Shown in pieces: positions 1 through 7,793 of a stretch of 30,854 nt of DNA. Under the pieces are notes generated by a model. The model was given only the letters and a program-made list of their open reading frames with translations. It did no database searches and was not told where the DNA came from. Position numbers and translations under genes: made by a program. Position 1 is the first letter of the stretch, and each line of letters begins with the position of its first letter. The stretch comes from a virus: the IMG/VR virus record IMGVR_UViG_3300009149_000174, positions 1-30,854 of that record; one strand, given 5' to 3'.

Positions 1-602
1 CCATCAATCCACGCTTCGGCTAAAAACCATTCGTTTGCCCCGTTGCTTAATCCTCGAATGTCCTGTGTCACCGACACTGCGCCAGCAGCTAATGCCTGAT
101 GGTTTGTTATTGATGTTCTATAGCAAACACCGTCTGTATCATCCCAGAATCTGAAAAACTTATCGGCTGACAACCCAGAGCCGAACAAATCCACAGTCGC
201 TTTTATATAGAATCGGGAATATATCGTGAGATTGCCCTGATTCGGAGCTTCGGCAGCTAAGGGTCTGCCTAGGTGGCTATCGCCGACTGAGTTATATACC
301 CTTGTCCTGTTACCATATGCTCCCGCAGATTCTAACGTCATTCTGTTAGCTAAATCGCCATCCGCATATGGTGCATCAACAGTACCGAGTGAACGTAATG
401 GAACCGCTGTACCGTCAGCAAGTAGATCGTACACATCCCCCTGATTATCAACCGTGTCCCACTGAAGCACTGTTGGGGCACTAGCACCAAAACCAGTTCC
501 AGTGATGGTGATGGTAGCTCCATTAGTTGGAGAGTTATCTCCAACTAAAAAAGAAAAGCCACTTGGCTGAACTAGGCCTAAGCCTAAACCTAAAGTTAAC
601 AT
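1..602 (-). CDS. Partial virion spike/fibre-like protein with IPT/TIG-like N-terminal segment (3' end outside window)
   Basis: Reading leftward from ATG 602-600, preceded by AAGGAG about 5 nt upstream, the frame stays open for 200 codons to the window edge, so the C-terminus is missing. After a Gly/Leu-rich start (MLTLGLGLGLVQPSGF) comes a segment with the pattern GATITITGTGFGASAPTV, typical of IPT/TIG-like beta-sandwich repeats of surface proteins. The following residues look like a lectin or jelly-roll type beta domain but I cannot name the family. It lies 9 nt after the spike-base-like gene, the position held by the spike gene in gene transfer agents, so a capsid spike or fibre is the best inference. 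Codon use beyond the first ~20 codons is richer in GC-ending codons than in neighbouring genes, as expected for a mosaic host-range gene. The exact role is uncertain. Confidence 0.6.
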   Translation of the reverse strand, partial: MLTLGLGLGLVQPSGFSFLVGDNSPTNGATITITGTGFGASAPTVLQWDTVDNQGDVYDLLADGTAVPLRSLGTVDAPYADGDLANRMTLESAGAYGNRTRVYNSVGDSHLGRPLAAEAPNQGNLTIYSRFYIKATVDLFGSGLSADKFFRFWDDTDGVCYRTSITNHQALAAGAVSVTQDIRGLSNGANEWFLAEAWID

Positions 603-611
603 AGCAGCTCC

Positions 612-875
612 TTAGTAGAGCGCTACTATAAAAGTAGCTGTAGTAGCAGCCTTAATCTGACTAACTCGGATAGGTAAGAGCGACCCAGCAACTAAGTTTT
701 TAAAGGTAACTGTGTTTTCTTTGTCTGCCATAACTACAGCTAAGTCTCCAGCTCCACCAATATAAATACCACGGGTATATTGCTCAAGGTCTACATCAGC
801 GGGAGTTACTTCAGTAGCTTCTGCTGCTGGATTCATTGGGCTTGAAGAGGCGAATGTGCTTTTATCTATTGGCAT
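612..875 (-). CDS. Spike-base-like small virion protein (resembles RCAP_Rcc01079 family)
   Basis: An 87-aa protein. Its central part, GIYIGGAGDLAVVMADKE followed by TVTFKNLVAGSLLPIRVSQI and a C-terminal TTATFIVALY, matches the remembered pattern of small phage and GTA proteins annotated as spike base protein of the RCAP_Rcc01079 family (YVGxxGxVxVTxxxGxxVxFxNVxxGxxLPxRVxxVxxTGTTA). In the Rhodobacter GTA that protein anchors a head spike, and the next gene encodes the spike itself. Here too the next gene downstream is a spike/fibre candidate. The start is ATG 875-873 with AAAAGGAAC upstream. The family assignment is from memory of motifs, not from a search. Confidence 0.6.
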   Translation of the reverse strand: MPIDKSTFASSSPMNPAAEATEVTPADVDLEQYTRGIYIGGAGDLAVVMADKENTVTFKNLVAGSLLPIRVSQIKAATTATFIVALY

Positions 876-917
876 ACTATGTTCCTTTTACGTGATGAGG
901 CAAAAATGACTTAAACT

Positions 918-949
918 AAAAGCCGCAACCTATTAAGGTAGCAGCCTTT
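918..949 (-). terminator. Hairpin terminator-like element after the 141-aa gene
   Basis: On the minus strand AAAGGCTGCTACC (949-937) can pair with GGTTGCGGCTTTT (930-918), with one mismatch and two G-U pairs, around a 6-nt loop. The right arm ends in TTTT. It sits 13 bp after the stop of the 963-1388 gene and before the spike-base gene. It could be a partial terminator or a processing hairpin that steps down expression after the capsid genes. Confidence 0.5.
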
Positions 950-962
950 ATATTAAAGCATC

Positions 963-1388
963 TTAGCTGGCTGTTTTAGAAGTAGATAAGGCACCTAGTA
1001 CTTGAGACATATCACGCGTAGTGCCCATGTCTTTAGTTTTACCTAAGGCTGCATCTGTAGCTTCTTTAACTAAGTCTTCAAGAATCTTAAGTCTTAGCTT
1101 ATCTTCCAACGTTTCCATTGGGCTAACATCGCTAATATTAACATCTCCAGCGCGAGTAATGCCTGGAATACCGTTACGTTTAATCTCTGCATCTAAGTAG
1201 GTAATGCAGTCAGGGTCAATAGTAAGAAAGTTATAGTCTACGAACTTAATACGTATACCAGTATCAGTAAATAGGCGTACAGCTGGACGAGAAGCTACAT
1301 AGTGAGCATGTAAGACTTCTTTATCTTTCTTGGCTGCTTGTAGGCCTGCTTCTTTCTTTAAGCGCTCAGCAAGTGAATTTGTTGTCAT
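963..1388 (-). CDS. Hypothetical head-region protein, 141 aa
   Basis: Family not recognised. The protein is mixed charge with a Lys/Glu-rich N-terminal helix (SLAERLKKEAGLQAAKK), a central segment around SRPAVRLFTDTGIRIKF and FLTIDPDCITYLDAEI, and a helical C-terminus. The central segment resembles small phage proteins that lie beside capsid genes, so a capsid-associated or head-completion role is possible from context only. The gene lies between the major capsid gene and the spike-base gene and is bounded on both sides by hairpins (918-949 and 1415-1455). That would let it be expressed at a level different from the capsid protein. The start ATG at 1388 follows a purine-rich leader. Confidence 0.8.
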   Translation of the reverse strand: MTTNSLAERLKKEAGLQAAKKDKEVLHAHYVASRPAVRLFTDTGIRIKFVDYNFLTIDPDCITYLDAEIKRNGIPGITRAGDVNISDVSPMETLEDKLRLKILEDLVKEATDAALGKTKDMGTTRDMSQVLGALSTSKTAS

Positions 1389-1414
1389 GGTTAGTATCTC
1401 TCAAAGGGAAAAGG

Positions 1415-1455
1415 AAAGGTTAGTTACCAGTAAAGCCTGAAGGTAACTAACCTTT
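1415..1455 (-). terminator. Strong hairpin downstream of the major capsid gene
   Basis: A perfect 14-bp inverted repeat: AAAGGTTAGTTACC (1415-1428) and GGTAACTAACCTTT (1442-1455), loop of 13 nt. On the minus strand the stem starts 10 bp after the capsid stop codon and is followed by TTTCCTTTTCCC. Because the 3' tail is interrupted by C residues it may act as a leaky terminator or as an mRNA-stabilising 3' hairpin for the abundant capsid message. Confidence 0.7.
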
Positions 1456-1465
1456 GAGTTATAGC

Positions 1466-2695
1466 TTAGCCTACTGCAGCAGCCGTTAAGTTACGGATAA
1501 CTGAGTTAGCTGGAACGTTCTTAATGACAGTGGTTAGCTCAGTAGTAAGAGTACCGCCAACTGCATCAACACCGCTATCTTGCGCTTGGTTACCGTTGGT
1601 ATTAAACTCTTTGTTCTGAGTTTTACGTCCAGCTAAGTAAGCTAGGCGGAAAGTAGGCAAGTCAACAGCAACTGCCATCTTAGCCCAGACCACGTTAGTA
1701 TTGAACAAAGGATGCTCAATTAAACGGAACTTACCACGAGGAGTAGTAAGAGTAGCGAACTGCAAACCGAAGTTAGTAGCGCCATCCATTAACTGGTAAG
1801 AGGCATTTAAACGACCAATCTCGTTAATTACCATCTTAGCACGCCCACCAACAAACAAGATACGCTCGTTAGCGCCTTTAGGGTCAGTAGTTTGGTCAAA
1901 TACTGGGTCTAACATAGCTAACAACTGAGTCCAGTTAGTTGTAGCGCCAGCAGTAAAGCTGTTAGTAGAACCGCCATAACTAGCAGGGTAGTTAGCTGGA
2001 GTTTCTACCATGTTAAGTAAGCCATCCATAGTACGGAAAGGCTGACCGTTACGCGTACCTTGAGACTTCTGACCAAAGAAGATAGCCTTTTCAATATCGG
2101 CAGCATGGAATGCAGCACAATCTTGCTTAGACTCAGCTTCAGTAGAATCGCCAGCTATTACTTGTGTAGCGCTAGCAGAACCAGATACTGCCCAAGTATT
2201 ACGGAAAATCTGAGTTAAGTTAGTTACGCGAGTAGGTACAATGTTATTCGCTGTAGGGCGAATAGATGCCTCTTCAAACGCATTACCCACTTGGTAAAAG
2301 TTATCATCATCTAAGATAGCAGCCGCTACCACAGTACCAACAGCGCGAACAGCAGTGATAGAAGTCGTAGAGGGGATAGTGTTAACAATGATGTTTTCAC
2401 CAGTACGCTCTATACGTAATATCATTCCTGGCAAGATGTTAGCAGTAGTATCTACTGTGAAAGTAGTATCACCTGCAAGATAACCTGCACCGTTATTAAT
2501 TTTAACTTCTGGAAAAATCATGGTCTTAGAAAAATAACCATGCTCTACCTGAGCTGCAGTTTCATCTGACAGCATAGAAGATAAACCAAACAAAGGCGCG
2601 CTACCGTTAGGCATTAAGCGCGTAATCATTGACGCAAAAGACTTCTTCGCTAAATCTGTAGTGAAGTTGCCTGTATTAAAAGTACCAATTGGCAT
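1466..2695 (-). CDS. Major capsid protein (SU10/DUF5309-type, HK97 fold)
   Basis: A 409-aa protein that should form the icosahedral shell. The segment NLTQIFRNTWAVSGSASATQ, then a Gln/Asp/Glu-containing helix, then IEKAIFFGQKSQ and NGQPFRTMDGLLNMV is the hallmark of the family formerly called DUF5309, now SU10 major capsid protein, predicted to have the HK97 fold. A TEL-like pattern near the C-terminus (GGTLTTELTTVIKNVPANSV) is also usual. It follows the scaffold gene in the leftward order, with a 44-bp gap that holds a small hairpin and the RBS CGGGAG. Arg codons are often CGT/CGC, unlike the AGA/AGG-rich early genes, consistent with high expression. Confidence 0.9.
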   Translation of the reverse strand: MPIGTFNTGNFTTDLAKKSFASMITRLMPNGSAPLFGLSSMLSDETAAQVEHGYFSKTMIFPEVKINNGAGYLAGDTTFTVDTTANILPGMILRIERTGENIIVNTIPSTTSITAVRAVGTVVAAAILDDDNFYQVGNAFEEASIRPTANNIVPTRVTNLTQIFRNTWAVSGSASATQVIAGDSTEAESKQDCAAFHAADIEKAIFFGQKSQGTRNGQPFRTMDGLLNMVETPANYPASYGGSTNSFTAGATTNWTQLLAMLDPVFDQTTDPKGANERILFVGGRAKMVINEIGRLNASYQLMDGATNFGLQFATLTTPRGKFRLIEHPLFNTNVVWAKMAVAVDLPTFRLAYLAGRKTQNKEFNTNGNQAQDSGVDAVGGTLTTELTTVIKNVPANSVIRNLTAAAVG

Positions 2696-2708
2696 AGTAA
2701 AGCTCCCG

Positions 2709-2724
2709 TTTGCTATTTAGCAAA
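2709..2724 (-). promoter_or_regulatory. Small hairpin in the capsid gene leader
   Basis: TTTGCT and AGCAAA form a perfect 6-bp inverted repeat with a 4-nt loop in the 44-bp scaffold-capsid gap, a few bases upstream (in the minus sense) of the capsid RBS GGGAG. It may expose or protect the RBS, or be a processing site. No T-run follows, so it is not a terminator. Confidence 0.35.
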
Positions 2725-2739
2725 TAAAATAAAAGTTAG

Positions 2740-3462
2740 TTAAGCGAAAGAAGTCCAGTCATACTCTCCTGCAGTTGGAGCTACAACTGGTTTAGGAGTA
2801 AAGCTTTCTCCCATAGCAGTTATATAATCCTGAGTCATCTTAGTAATCTCAGCATGAGTAGCATTAGGAAACTTCTGAAGCAGTTGCTGTTGTGTGGCCT
2901 CTATAATAGGCTTAACAGCTGGGTTTGAGAATAAAGGATTTGATGTCTTTAAGTGGTCTGAAGCTGCTTGGTTACGTAACATATCTGGCAAGCTAGAGCT
3001 AAACTTAGCTTCTGCTGCGGCAACTGCTCGTTCCGTTAACTTATTATTAACTAAAGTAGCCTGAGTCATGACCTGTCTGGCCATACCATTCATAGCTTGG
3101 GCAAACGCTTGCTGAGCTGCTTCTCCGCCTTGAGCTATTGCAGCTAAGTGCTCAGGAGAAATACTATCAGCAAAGTTCATCTTGTTAACAGCAGCAGCTA
3201 CAGCTTCTTGTGTAAGCTCAGCTGGCGCTGCTTGTCCTTCAGGCTTAGGGATAGTATCCCATAGTTTTTCATAAGGAGCAAGAGAGGTATCCGCAGAACC
3301 TTGAGCAGGAGCAGGAGGCATCTCAGAAGCTAGCGTTGACTGTGCAGCTAAGGTAGCAGGGTCGTGTATGTTACCTGCTGGTGCTGCTACCTGTGCTGGT
3401 GCTGCTGGTACTTGCGTAGGTGCTGCTGCTTGTCCGCCAAATATATCGTTAAAAAAGCCCAT
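2740..3462 (-). CDS. Capsid scaffolding protein
   Basis: A 240-aa protein rich in Ala, Gln and Pro, lying immediately before the capsid gene in transcription order. The N-terminal ~60 residues are low-complexity (repeated APAQVAAP-type stretches). The middle and C-terminal parts are predicted largely helical and charged (MARQVMTQATLVNNKLTERA and a Gln-rich helix near 185-215), ending in a short conserved-looking tail EYDWTSFA. Length, composition and position between portal and capsid are what is expected of phage internal scaffolds. No protease motif was recognised. The sequence class is poorly conserved, so the call rests mainly on context. Confidence 0.75.
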   Translation of the reverse strand: MGFFNDIFGGQAAAPTQVPAAPAQVAAPAGNIHDPATLAAQSTLASEMPPAPAQGSADTSLAPYEKLWDTIPKPEGQAAPAELTQEAVAAAVNKMNFADSISPEHLAAIAQGGEAAQQAFAQAMNGMARQVMTQATLVNNKLTERAVAAAEAKFSSSLPDMLRNQAASDHLKTSNPLFSNPAVKPIIEATQQQLLQKFPNATHAEITKMTQDYITAMGESFTPKPVVAPTAGEYDWTSFA

Positions 3463-3509
3463 GGGAGTTATCCTTTAGTTTAAGTTTAGTTGGGAGGGTA
3501 CTACGTTGT

Positions 3510-3788
3510 TTAGTAAGCTTCAGAGAAGTCTACTGGGGGTTGAGTTAAAGCATCAGAAACATCTAAGATATAGCGGAGAGCATCTAACTCTCCTTTCTTA
3601 TAAGCCTCTGCTTGTAAAAAAGCCGTAGGGTTAGCTACATCATATGTTAAGTGCAAACGCTCTTCAGCAACTACAGCTAAGCGATTCTGTATAACCTGTT
3701 GCTGAGTTATAGTTAAGATAGAGCCTTGTAAAGTCTCCTCTTCTGTAAGAGAGTAAGAAGAGAAGGCGTTAGGTATTAAACTAGCCAT
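3510..3788 (-). CDS. Hypothetical protein between portal and scaffold, 92 aa
   Basis: Family not named. The protein begins MASLIPNAFSSYSLTEEETL and continues with a helical segment (TITQQQVIQNRLAVVAEE) and a second helix around AEAYKKGELDALRYILDV, ending acidic. Similar small proteins occur next to portal genes in some phages, where the function is unknown. Its ATG overlaps the portal stop codon in a TAATG arrangement, so translation is probably coupled to the portal. A head-assembly or connector role is inference from position. Confidence 0.75.
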   Translation of the reverse strand: MASLIPNAFSSYSLTEEETLQGSILTITQQQVIQNRLAVVAEERLHLTYDVANPTAFLQAEAYKKGELDALRYILDVSDALTQPPVDFSEAY

Positions 3789-5791
3789 TATACAACTCCT
3801 GAAGTTTGTGTACTGCTTGGCTGCTTAGCACTCTCTGGTGCTGGTGAATTATTCTCAGGGTTATAGCCATAAGCTTGGGGTAAAGGTTGAGCACCAACTT
3901 TAGCTGGGTCCATACCTTTCTCTATAGCTAACTGAGTCATAGACTGCCAAGCCCCTAAAGCTTGTTCGTAAGCTAACTGAGGTTGAGACTTTTCGAACTC
4001 AGTAATCTTAGCGCCCTGCGTTTTCATTAAGTAAGAGAACAGCCCACCTACATTATAGTTATTAGCTATCTGAGGAGAAGAGCCCATTACCTGTAAAGCA
4101 GTAGTCCAAGCATCTGTATTAAGTAACTTAGATGCAGGAGTTAGGCCATCCGATACTTTAAAGTCAAGTATAGCCTTTCTTAAAGCTATAGGGTCAACTT
4201 CAATTACTTTATTACTATCCTTATTGTAAAGAGTAGTACCTCCTTGATACTGTAAGATGTTAACCTTAAGCATAGTCTTAAGAGGTACAAATACTTGATG
4301 CTCAAGTAAGATAGAAGTTAACTGGTCTCTGCCGTTAGCGTTCTGCATAACAGATTCAAACTCATGAAGAGTCTTATTACCTTTAACAAACTGACCTTGC
4401 TGAGCTTGATTCTGCCCAGTTAAGCTATTAGCTAAGCCTACGATAGTAGATATCTGCTGCATAGAGCTTGCAGCTTGGTCTTCACGATAAGGAAACTGAT
4501 GTACTGCATCTCCTATGTTCTTGCCGTACGCAGCAGGACGAACAGGTATCTTAGCTGACGGATTAGATGAGTTAATCGCAGCAGCAGTTATACGTGAAGG
4601 GTCATACAATACCCTATCAGTAACTGCACGCCTACGAGAAGCAATAATAGAGTTCATATAAGATGAAGCTAAGGCTTGGAAAGGACTTCCATTAGCTGCT
4701 AAAGACTTAGTTTGATACTGCAAACCATCCTCTAGGGGCTGACCTATTAATATACCTAAATAACCGTGAGCATTGGTTTGTAACTCAGCGTAGATAATAT
4801 GCTGATGATTTACAATGTGCAACTTATACACCTGAGGCGTATTACTAGCTGGCACATTAATATCAAAGTCAGCAGGCAAGATTCTGCAATAAAGCGTAGT
4901 TACTTCATAACTATCTTTATACTGAATAGCATTTGGCTTATCGTCTTGCAGACCTGCCCAGCTCATCCAATTAGAGCCGTCTCCCATAAAAGAGCTTTCA
5001 TCTACATCTGGATTAATAGTAGGTGAGTAGAAGTTCATACTGCCTGCAGTATTATTACTACCTTTGCCAGACTCAAAAGCAGGTCTAACATTGGCTATAA
5101 TCTTATCAGGCAGTGCAGCTATAAAAGCCTTAAGCTTAATGCGAGACATAAGCTCTGTAAAGCCTGCAAACTCCCCATCTTTATATACCTCACAAGGAGC
5201 TACGCGAGTGTCTACAAAAACATTATAAGGGTCTAAGCGCCGGACTGTATTACCTGACCAGATTACTTTTGTAGGTATACCTTCTACTGAGTTAACAGTT
5301 AAGTCAGTCTCTACTGCATAAGTTACTTCAGAGCCCCAAGCAACCTCTAAGGCAGAGAAGTTATACTTAAACCCATCTCTGAAGAACATCATTAGCTGTC
5401 TTGCCCAGCCACCTTTAACTGATTGGCTATCTAAGATAGTCTCAAGTTGCATAGCTGAGTCCATATAAGCTGGATCTGCTACAACTCCAAAGATAGGTTG
5501 ACCAGTTAAGAACACAGAAGTTTGATAAACAACTGCAGCTTCTACTTGAGGCATAACGATCGGAATTGTCATGTTCTGGAAACGGTCAGCGTCTCCTCCT
5601 TTGTTAGCTGATTTAGCTCTTTGCTGTTCTTGGGTTAAGTCCTTTTCTCGCTGATAGTTTTTATCAGCTTCTTCAAACTTACTGCGTAACTCTTCACGAG
5701 TAATATTCTGGTTCTCTTGAAGAGTGCTATAATAGGCTATAAGCTTGTCCTGAGACTTTCTAGACAAACTTACTACTGAGGCTGCTGCCAT
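3788..5791 (-). CDS. Portal protein
   Basis: A 667-aa protein directly downstream of TerL and upstream of scaffold and capsid, the standard portal position; the size fits large portals (about 500-700 aa). The N-terminal half has typical portal character: a basic, helix-rich start, then NMTIPIVMPQVEAAVVYQTS (about 73-92), FRDGFKYNFSALEVAW and RRLDPYNVFVDTRVAPCEV, the last resembling the DPxNxxxDxxA pattern of portal proteins that place terminal residues near the wing. The C-terminal region is Gln/Pro-rich and disordered. It would form the dodecameric vertex ring for DNA packaging. A short RBS (AAGGA) precedes ATG 5791. No search was possible. Confidence 0.82.
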   Translation of the reverse strand: MAAASVVSLSRKSQDKLIAYYSTLQENQNITREELRSKFEEADKNYQREKDLTQEQQRAKSANKGGDADRFQNMTIPIVMPQVEAAVVYQTSVFLTGQPIFGVVADPAYMDSAMQLETILDSQSVKGGWARQLMMFFRDGFKYNFSALEVAWGSEVTYAVETDLTVNSVEGIPTKVIWSGNTVRRLDPYNVFVDTRVAPCEVYKDGEFAGFTELMSRIKLKAFIAALPDKIIANVRPAFESGKGSNNTAGSMNFYSPTINPDVDESSFMGDGSNWMSWAGLQDDKPNAIQYKDSYEVTTLYCRILPADFDINVPASNTPQVYKLHIVNHQHIIYAELQTNAHGYLGILIGQPLEDGLQYQTKSLAANGSPFQALASSYMNSIIASRRRAVTDRVLYDPSRITAAAINSSNPSAKIPVRPAAYGKNIGDAVHQFPYREDQAASSMQQISTIVGLANSLTGQNQAQQGQFVKGNKTLHEFESVMQNANGRDQLTSILLEHQVFVPLKTMLKVNILQYQGGTTLYNKDSNKVIEVDPIALRKAILDFKVSDGLTPASKLLNTDAWTTALQVMGSSPQIANNYNVGGLFSYLMKTQGAKITEFEKSQPQLAYEQALGAWQSMTQLAIEKGMDPAKVGAQPLPQAYGYNPENNSPAPESAKQPSSTQTSGVV

Positions 5792-6028
5792 TTAAGTTAT
5801 TCCTTATAGTTAGGGGTAATCGCTCATCCTCGCCCTTAGGACGTCCGCAGGGTAGCGTACATTCATTTAGCTCCTAACGTACAAGTAGTTATTTCCAAGC
5901 CGCTACGCTAGTCTTGTAAAAACATCCTTGACGCCAGGTTCCACTAAATGTGTACAGTCCCCTTTGCGGTCCTAGGTAGCGGCGGATTTCGCTAGGTAGC
6001 TGCTTCTGCAGGTGTCGCTAGGTAACTA
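5792..6028. other. Structured TerL-portal intergenic element with direct repeats
   Basis: A 237-bp gap in an otherwise tightly packed late module, visibly richer in G+C than its neighbours. Next to the TerL stop are three copies of a CGCTAGGTAGC-like word (5971-5980, 5990-6000, 6016-6026). Further left are a GGACGTCC palindrome (5838-5845) and a GTAGCG/CGCTAC pair flanking a possible 18-codon ORF. On the minus strand one frame is open from 6017 to 5889 without an ATG, so the gap may hold a decayed or non-canonically started gene, a structured RNA, or a packaging recognition site. I cannot choose between these. Confidence 0.5.
5810..5866 (-). CDS. Possible 18-aa leader peptide upstream of the portal gene
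   Basis: An ATG at 5866 with AGGAG 4 nt upstream opens 18 codons (MNVRYPADVLRARMSDYP) that stop at 5810, 18 bp before the portal ATG. The good SD, close spacing and sense direction suit a leader peptide coupled to portal translation. A chance ORF of this size is also likely, so confidence is low. No relative is recognised. Confidence 0.25.
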   Translation of the reverse strand: MNVRYPADVLRARMSDYP

Positions 6029-7621
6029 TCAGAAGTCAGAGTTAAAGTCAGGAACTTCAATAGCTTCAAAGTCCTGATACTCTATCATGTTGTTACATAC
6101 GATGAACTCAGCAAACTCCTGTATTACACGGGGCGCGTAAGTTAGTAGGTCTAAGATACCGTCTGTATTGTCTCGTTTAAGCGGATTAAACTGGGTTATC
6201 TGCAAGTGTGCGCTAAGTCTTGGAACTCCATAGATGAATACCTCCCCTGCCGCATAAGCTTTAAACATATCCAAGATTCTAGCATTCTTACTTCTGGAGC
6301 CTGAGTAAATAGGTACGCACTCTATACCTTGTATACCTAATTGATTACATATAAAGTCAAACCAATAAAGTAACGAGTACTGGTAAGCGTTCGCTTCGCA
6401 TACTATAAGCCTGCAGTTATTAGTTAAGGCGAAGTGAAGAGACTTCTTAATAGTGTCTCCAGGAGAGAACCTACCTTCTTCAAGCTGCATCAACACTGGC
6501 ATAGCGTCATGAACTTCAAAGTAACCTATACTAACTTCATCTGAACCTAACTTATCAGTAGCAGGGTCGATGATTATAAAGTTACCTCCAGCTATGTCAC
6601 CTTCTGAGTAAGGAACTTCTGGCAACTTAGATAAGTCAATTAAGTTGTTAGCTGATATATTCTCGTCATTAAGTACCTCTGAGTAGAATATCTCAGGGTG
6701 ACCCATGTTTAAGTCGTTTTCAAACTCCGCTGTTAGTTGAGCTATTGGTTGCAACTCTTCCCAAAGAGAAGTACCGTCAGCTAAGATGCCGCCAGCTATA
6801 AACTTAAGCCAACTAGAGTTAGTCTTAAGTTTGCGTAAGATAGAATGCTTAGTAGGGTACATGTTAGCTACGAATAGGAACATACAGCCTTCTGGAGACT
6901 TAGCCTTCATTAAAGTACCGATCATCCAGTTCTCTAAAGAGTTAGACTGAGTTTCACTGTCTGCACACTCTCTAGTTTGTATATCATCCATTAAGATAAT
7001 ATCTGGACGCTCATTCTTAATGTTAAGTCCGCGAACTGTTGACTCAGCACCTCTAGCTACGATAGAGATATTTCTACCTCTATATCCGAACTTCTTAATA
7101 GCCTGAGTATCTTTCTCGCACCCTAACTTCCAATCTCCAAATACAGCCTTAATGTTAGGCTCTTCTAGCATATCCATTACATCAGAGAGGATAGCTTCTG
7201 CTAAGGGGCCCGTTGCTGCAATAATTAAGATGAACTTTCTCTTAGTAAATAAGATACAGTACATTAAGAAGATTTTCATTAAGGTAGACTTAGCAAAGCC
7301 ACGAGGCAGGCCAAGCGCTAACTGAGGAAATGTTCTCTTCTGGTGCACATAACTAAGTAACCAAGGCCAAACACCTTCCTTAAATACAGCAGGGAAGCAG
7401 TACTTAAATACAGTAGGCATTATAAGTGCAGCTAAGAAATCTAAGTCATTCTTAGCTAACTGCCTAACCTCTTCGCTGGAAGCTCCTAGCTCTTCCGTGC
7501 TAGGAATCTCCTGCTCTACTACAGCTAAGTTAGTACCTATATCAGATACGTGAGAGTCAAGAGAGAAGTCATCTTCCTCTCCTATACTCTCTAGTATGCT
7601 CTGGGGCGGTCTCTTAGCCAT
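6029..7621 (-). CDS. terL: Terminase large subunit
   Basis: A 530-aa packaging motor and nuclease. ATPase domain: a Walker A variant GLPRGFAKST (about 104-113), a coupling-type segment, and Walker B IILMDD (208-213). The C-terminal RNase H-fold nuclease shows three acidic positions: IIIDPATD (Asp352), LIVCEAN (Glu409) and NTDGILD (Asp487/Asp491). It acts with TerS and the portal to cut concatemers and pump DNA into proheads. The start ATG 7621 lies inside the end of a 59-aa gene (8-nt overlap), which implies coupled translation; downstream is the unusual 237-bp gap before portal. Length is normal for the family. Confidence 0.94.
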   Translation of the reverse strand: MAKRPPQSILESIGEEDDFSLDSHVSDIGTNLAVVEQEIPSTEELGASSEEVRQLAKNDLDFLAALIMPTVFKYCFPAVFKEGVWPWLLSYVHQKRTFPQLALGLPRGFAKSTLMKIFLMYCILFTKRKFILIIAATGPLAEAILSDVMDMLEEPNIKAVFGDWKLGCEKDTQAIKKFGYRGRNISIVARGAESTVRGLNIKNERPDIILMDDIQTRECADSETQSNSLENWMIGTLMKAKSPEGCMFLFVANMYPTKHSILRKLKTNSSWLKFIAGGILADGTSLWEELQPIAQLTAEFENDLNMGHPEIFYSEVLNDENISANNLIDLSKLPEVPYSEGDIAGGNFIIIDPATDKLGSDEVSIGYFEVHDAMPVLMQLEEGRFSPGDTIKKSLHFALTNNCRLIVCEANAYQYSLLYWFDFICNQLGIQGIECVPIYSGSRSKNARILDMFKAYAAGEVFIYGVPRLSAHLQITQFNPLKRDNTDGILDLLTYAPRVIQEFAEFIVCNNMIEYQDFEAIEVPDFNSDF

Positions 7622-7793
7622 TCAATGTACCTACTAACCGTGCTAAGATGCTATTAGCCTTAGCTGCGTCTGCTACTGCATATACGATCGGTTTCCGTTT
7701 CTGGGTTACCTTACCTAGGATTCTGTCTAAGGTAAAAGCTTCTTCCTTACTTAGGTAGCTACTGTGAGCTCTAGCGCATGTATTATTCATCAT
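7614..7793 (-). CDS. Small nested gene between TerS and TerL, 59 aa
   Basis: A complete small frame exactly fills the TerS-TerL gap. GGAGG, 6 nt upstream of ATG 7793 (a second ATG follows at once at 7790), starts it; it overlaps the TerS stop by 11 nt, and its stop TAA lies inside the TerL start region (8-nt overlap). The protein, beginning MMNNTCARAHSSYLSKEEA, is basic and helical, with a C-terminal half AKANSILARLVGTLNG. This fit to both neighbours and the phage-like codons (GCT, TTA, AAG) support a real gene. Function is unknown; position suggests a packaging accessory protein or translational coupler. Confidence 0.75.
   Translation of the reverse strand: MMNNTCARAHSSYLSKEEAFTLDRILGKVTQKRKPIVYAVADAAKANSILARLVGTLNG

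Noticed and set aside
350-544. Minus-strand 64-aa frame near the left edge
   Set aside because: It is in another frame of the same strand as the open spike frame (602 to 1), which has the better RBS and continues to the window edge.
4799-5026. Plus-strand 75-aa frame inside the portal gene
   Set aside because: It lies wholly within the minus-strand portal gene, lacks a good SD and has no phage-like codon pattern; it is a shadow frame.
5889-6017. Minus-strand open frame of 42 codons between TerL and portal
   Set aside because: It has no ATG, GTG or TTG start with an SD; noted as part of the intergenic element instead of as a gene.
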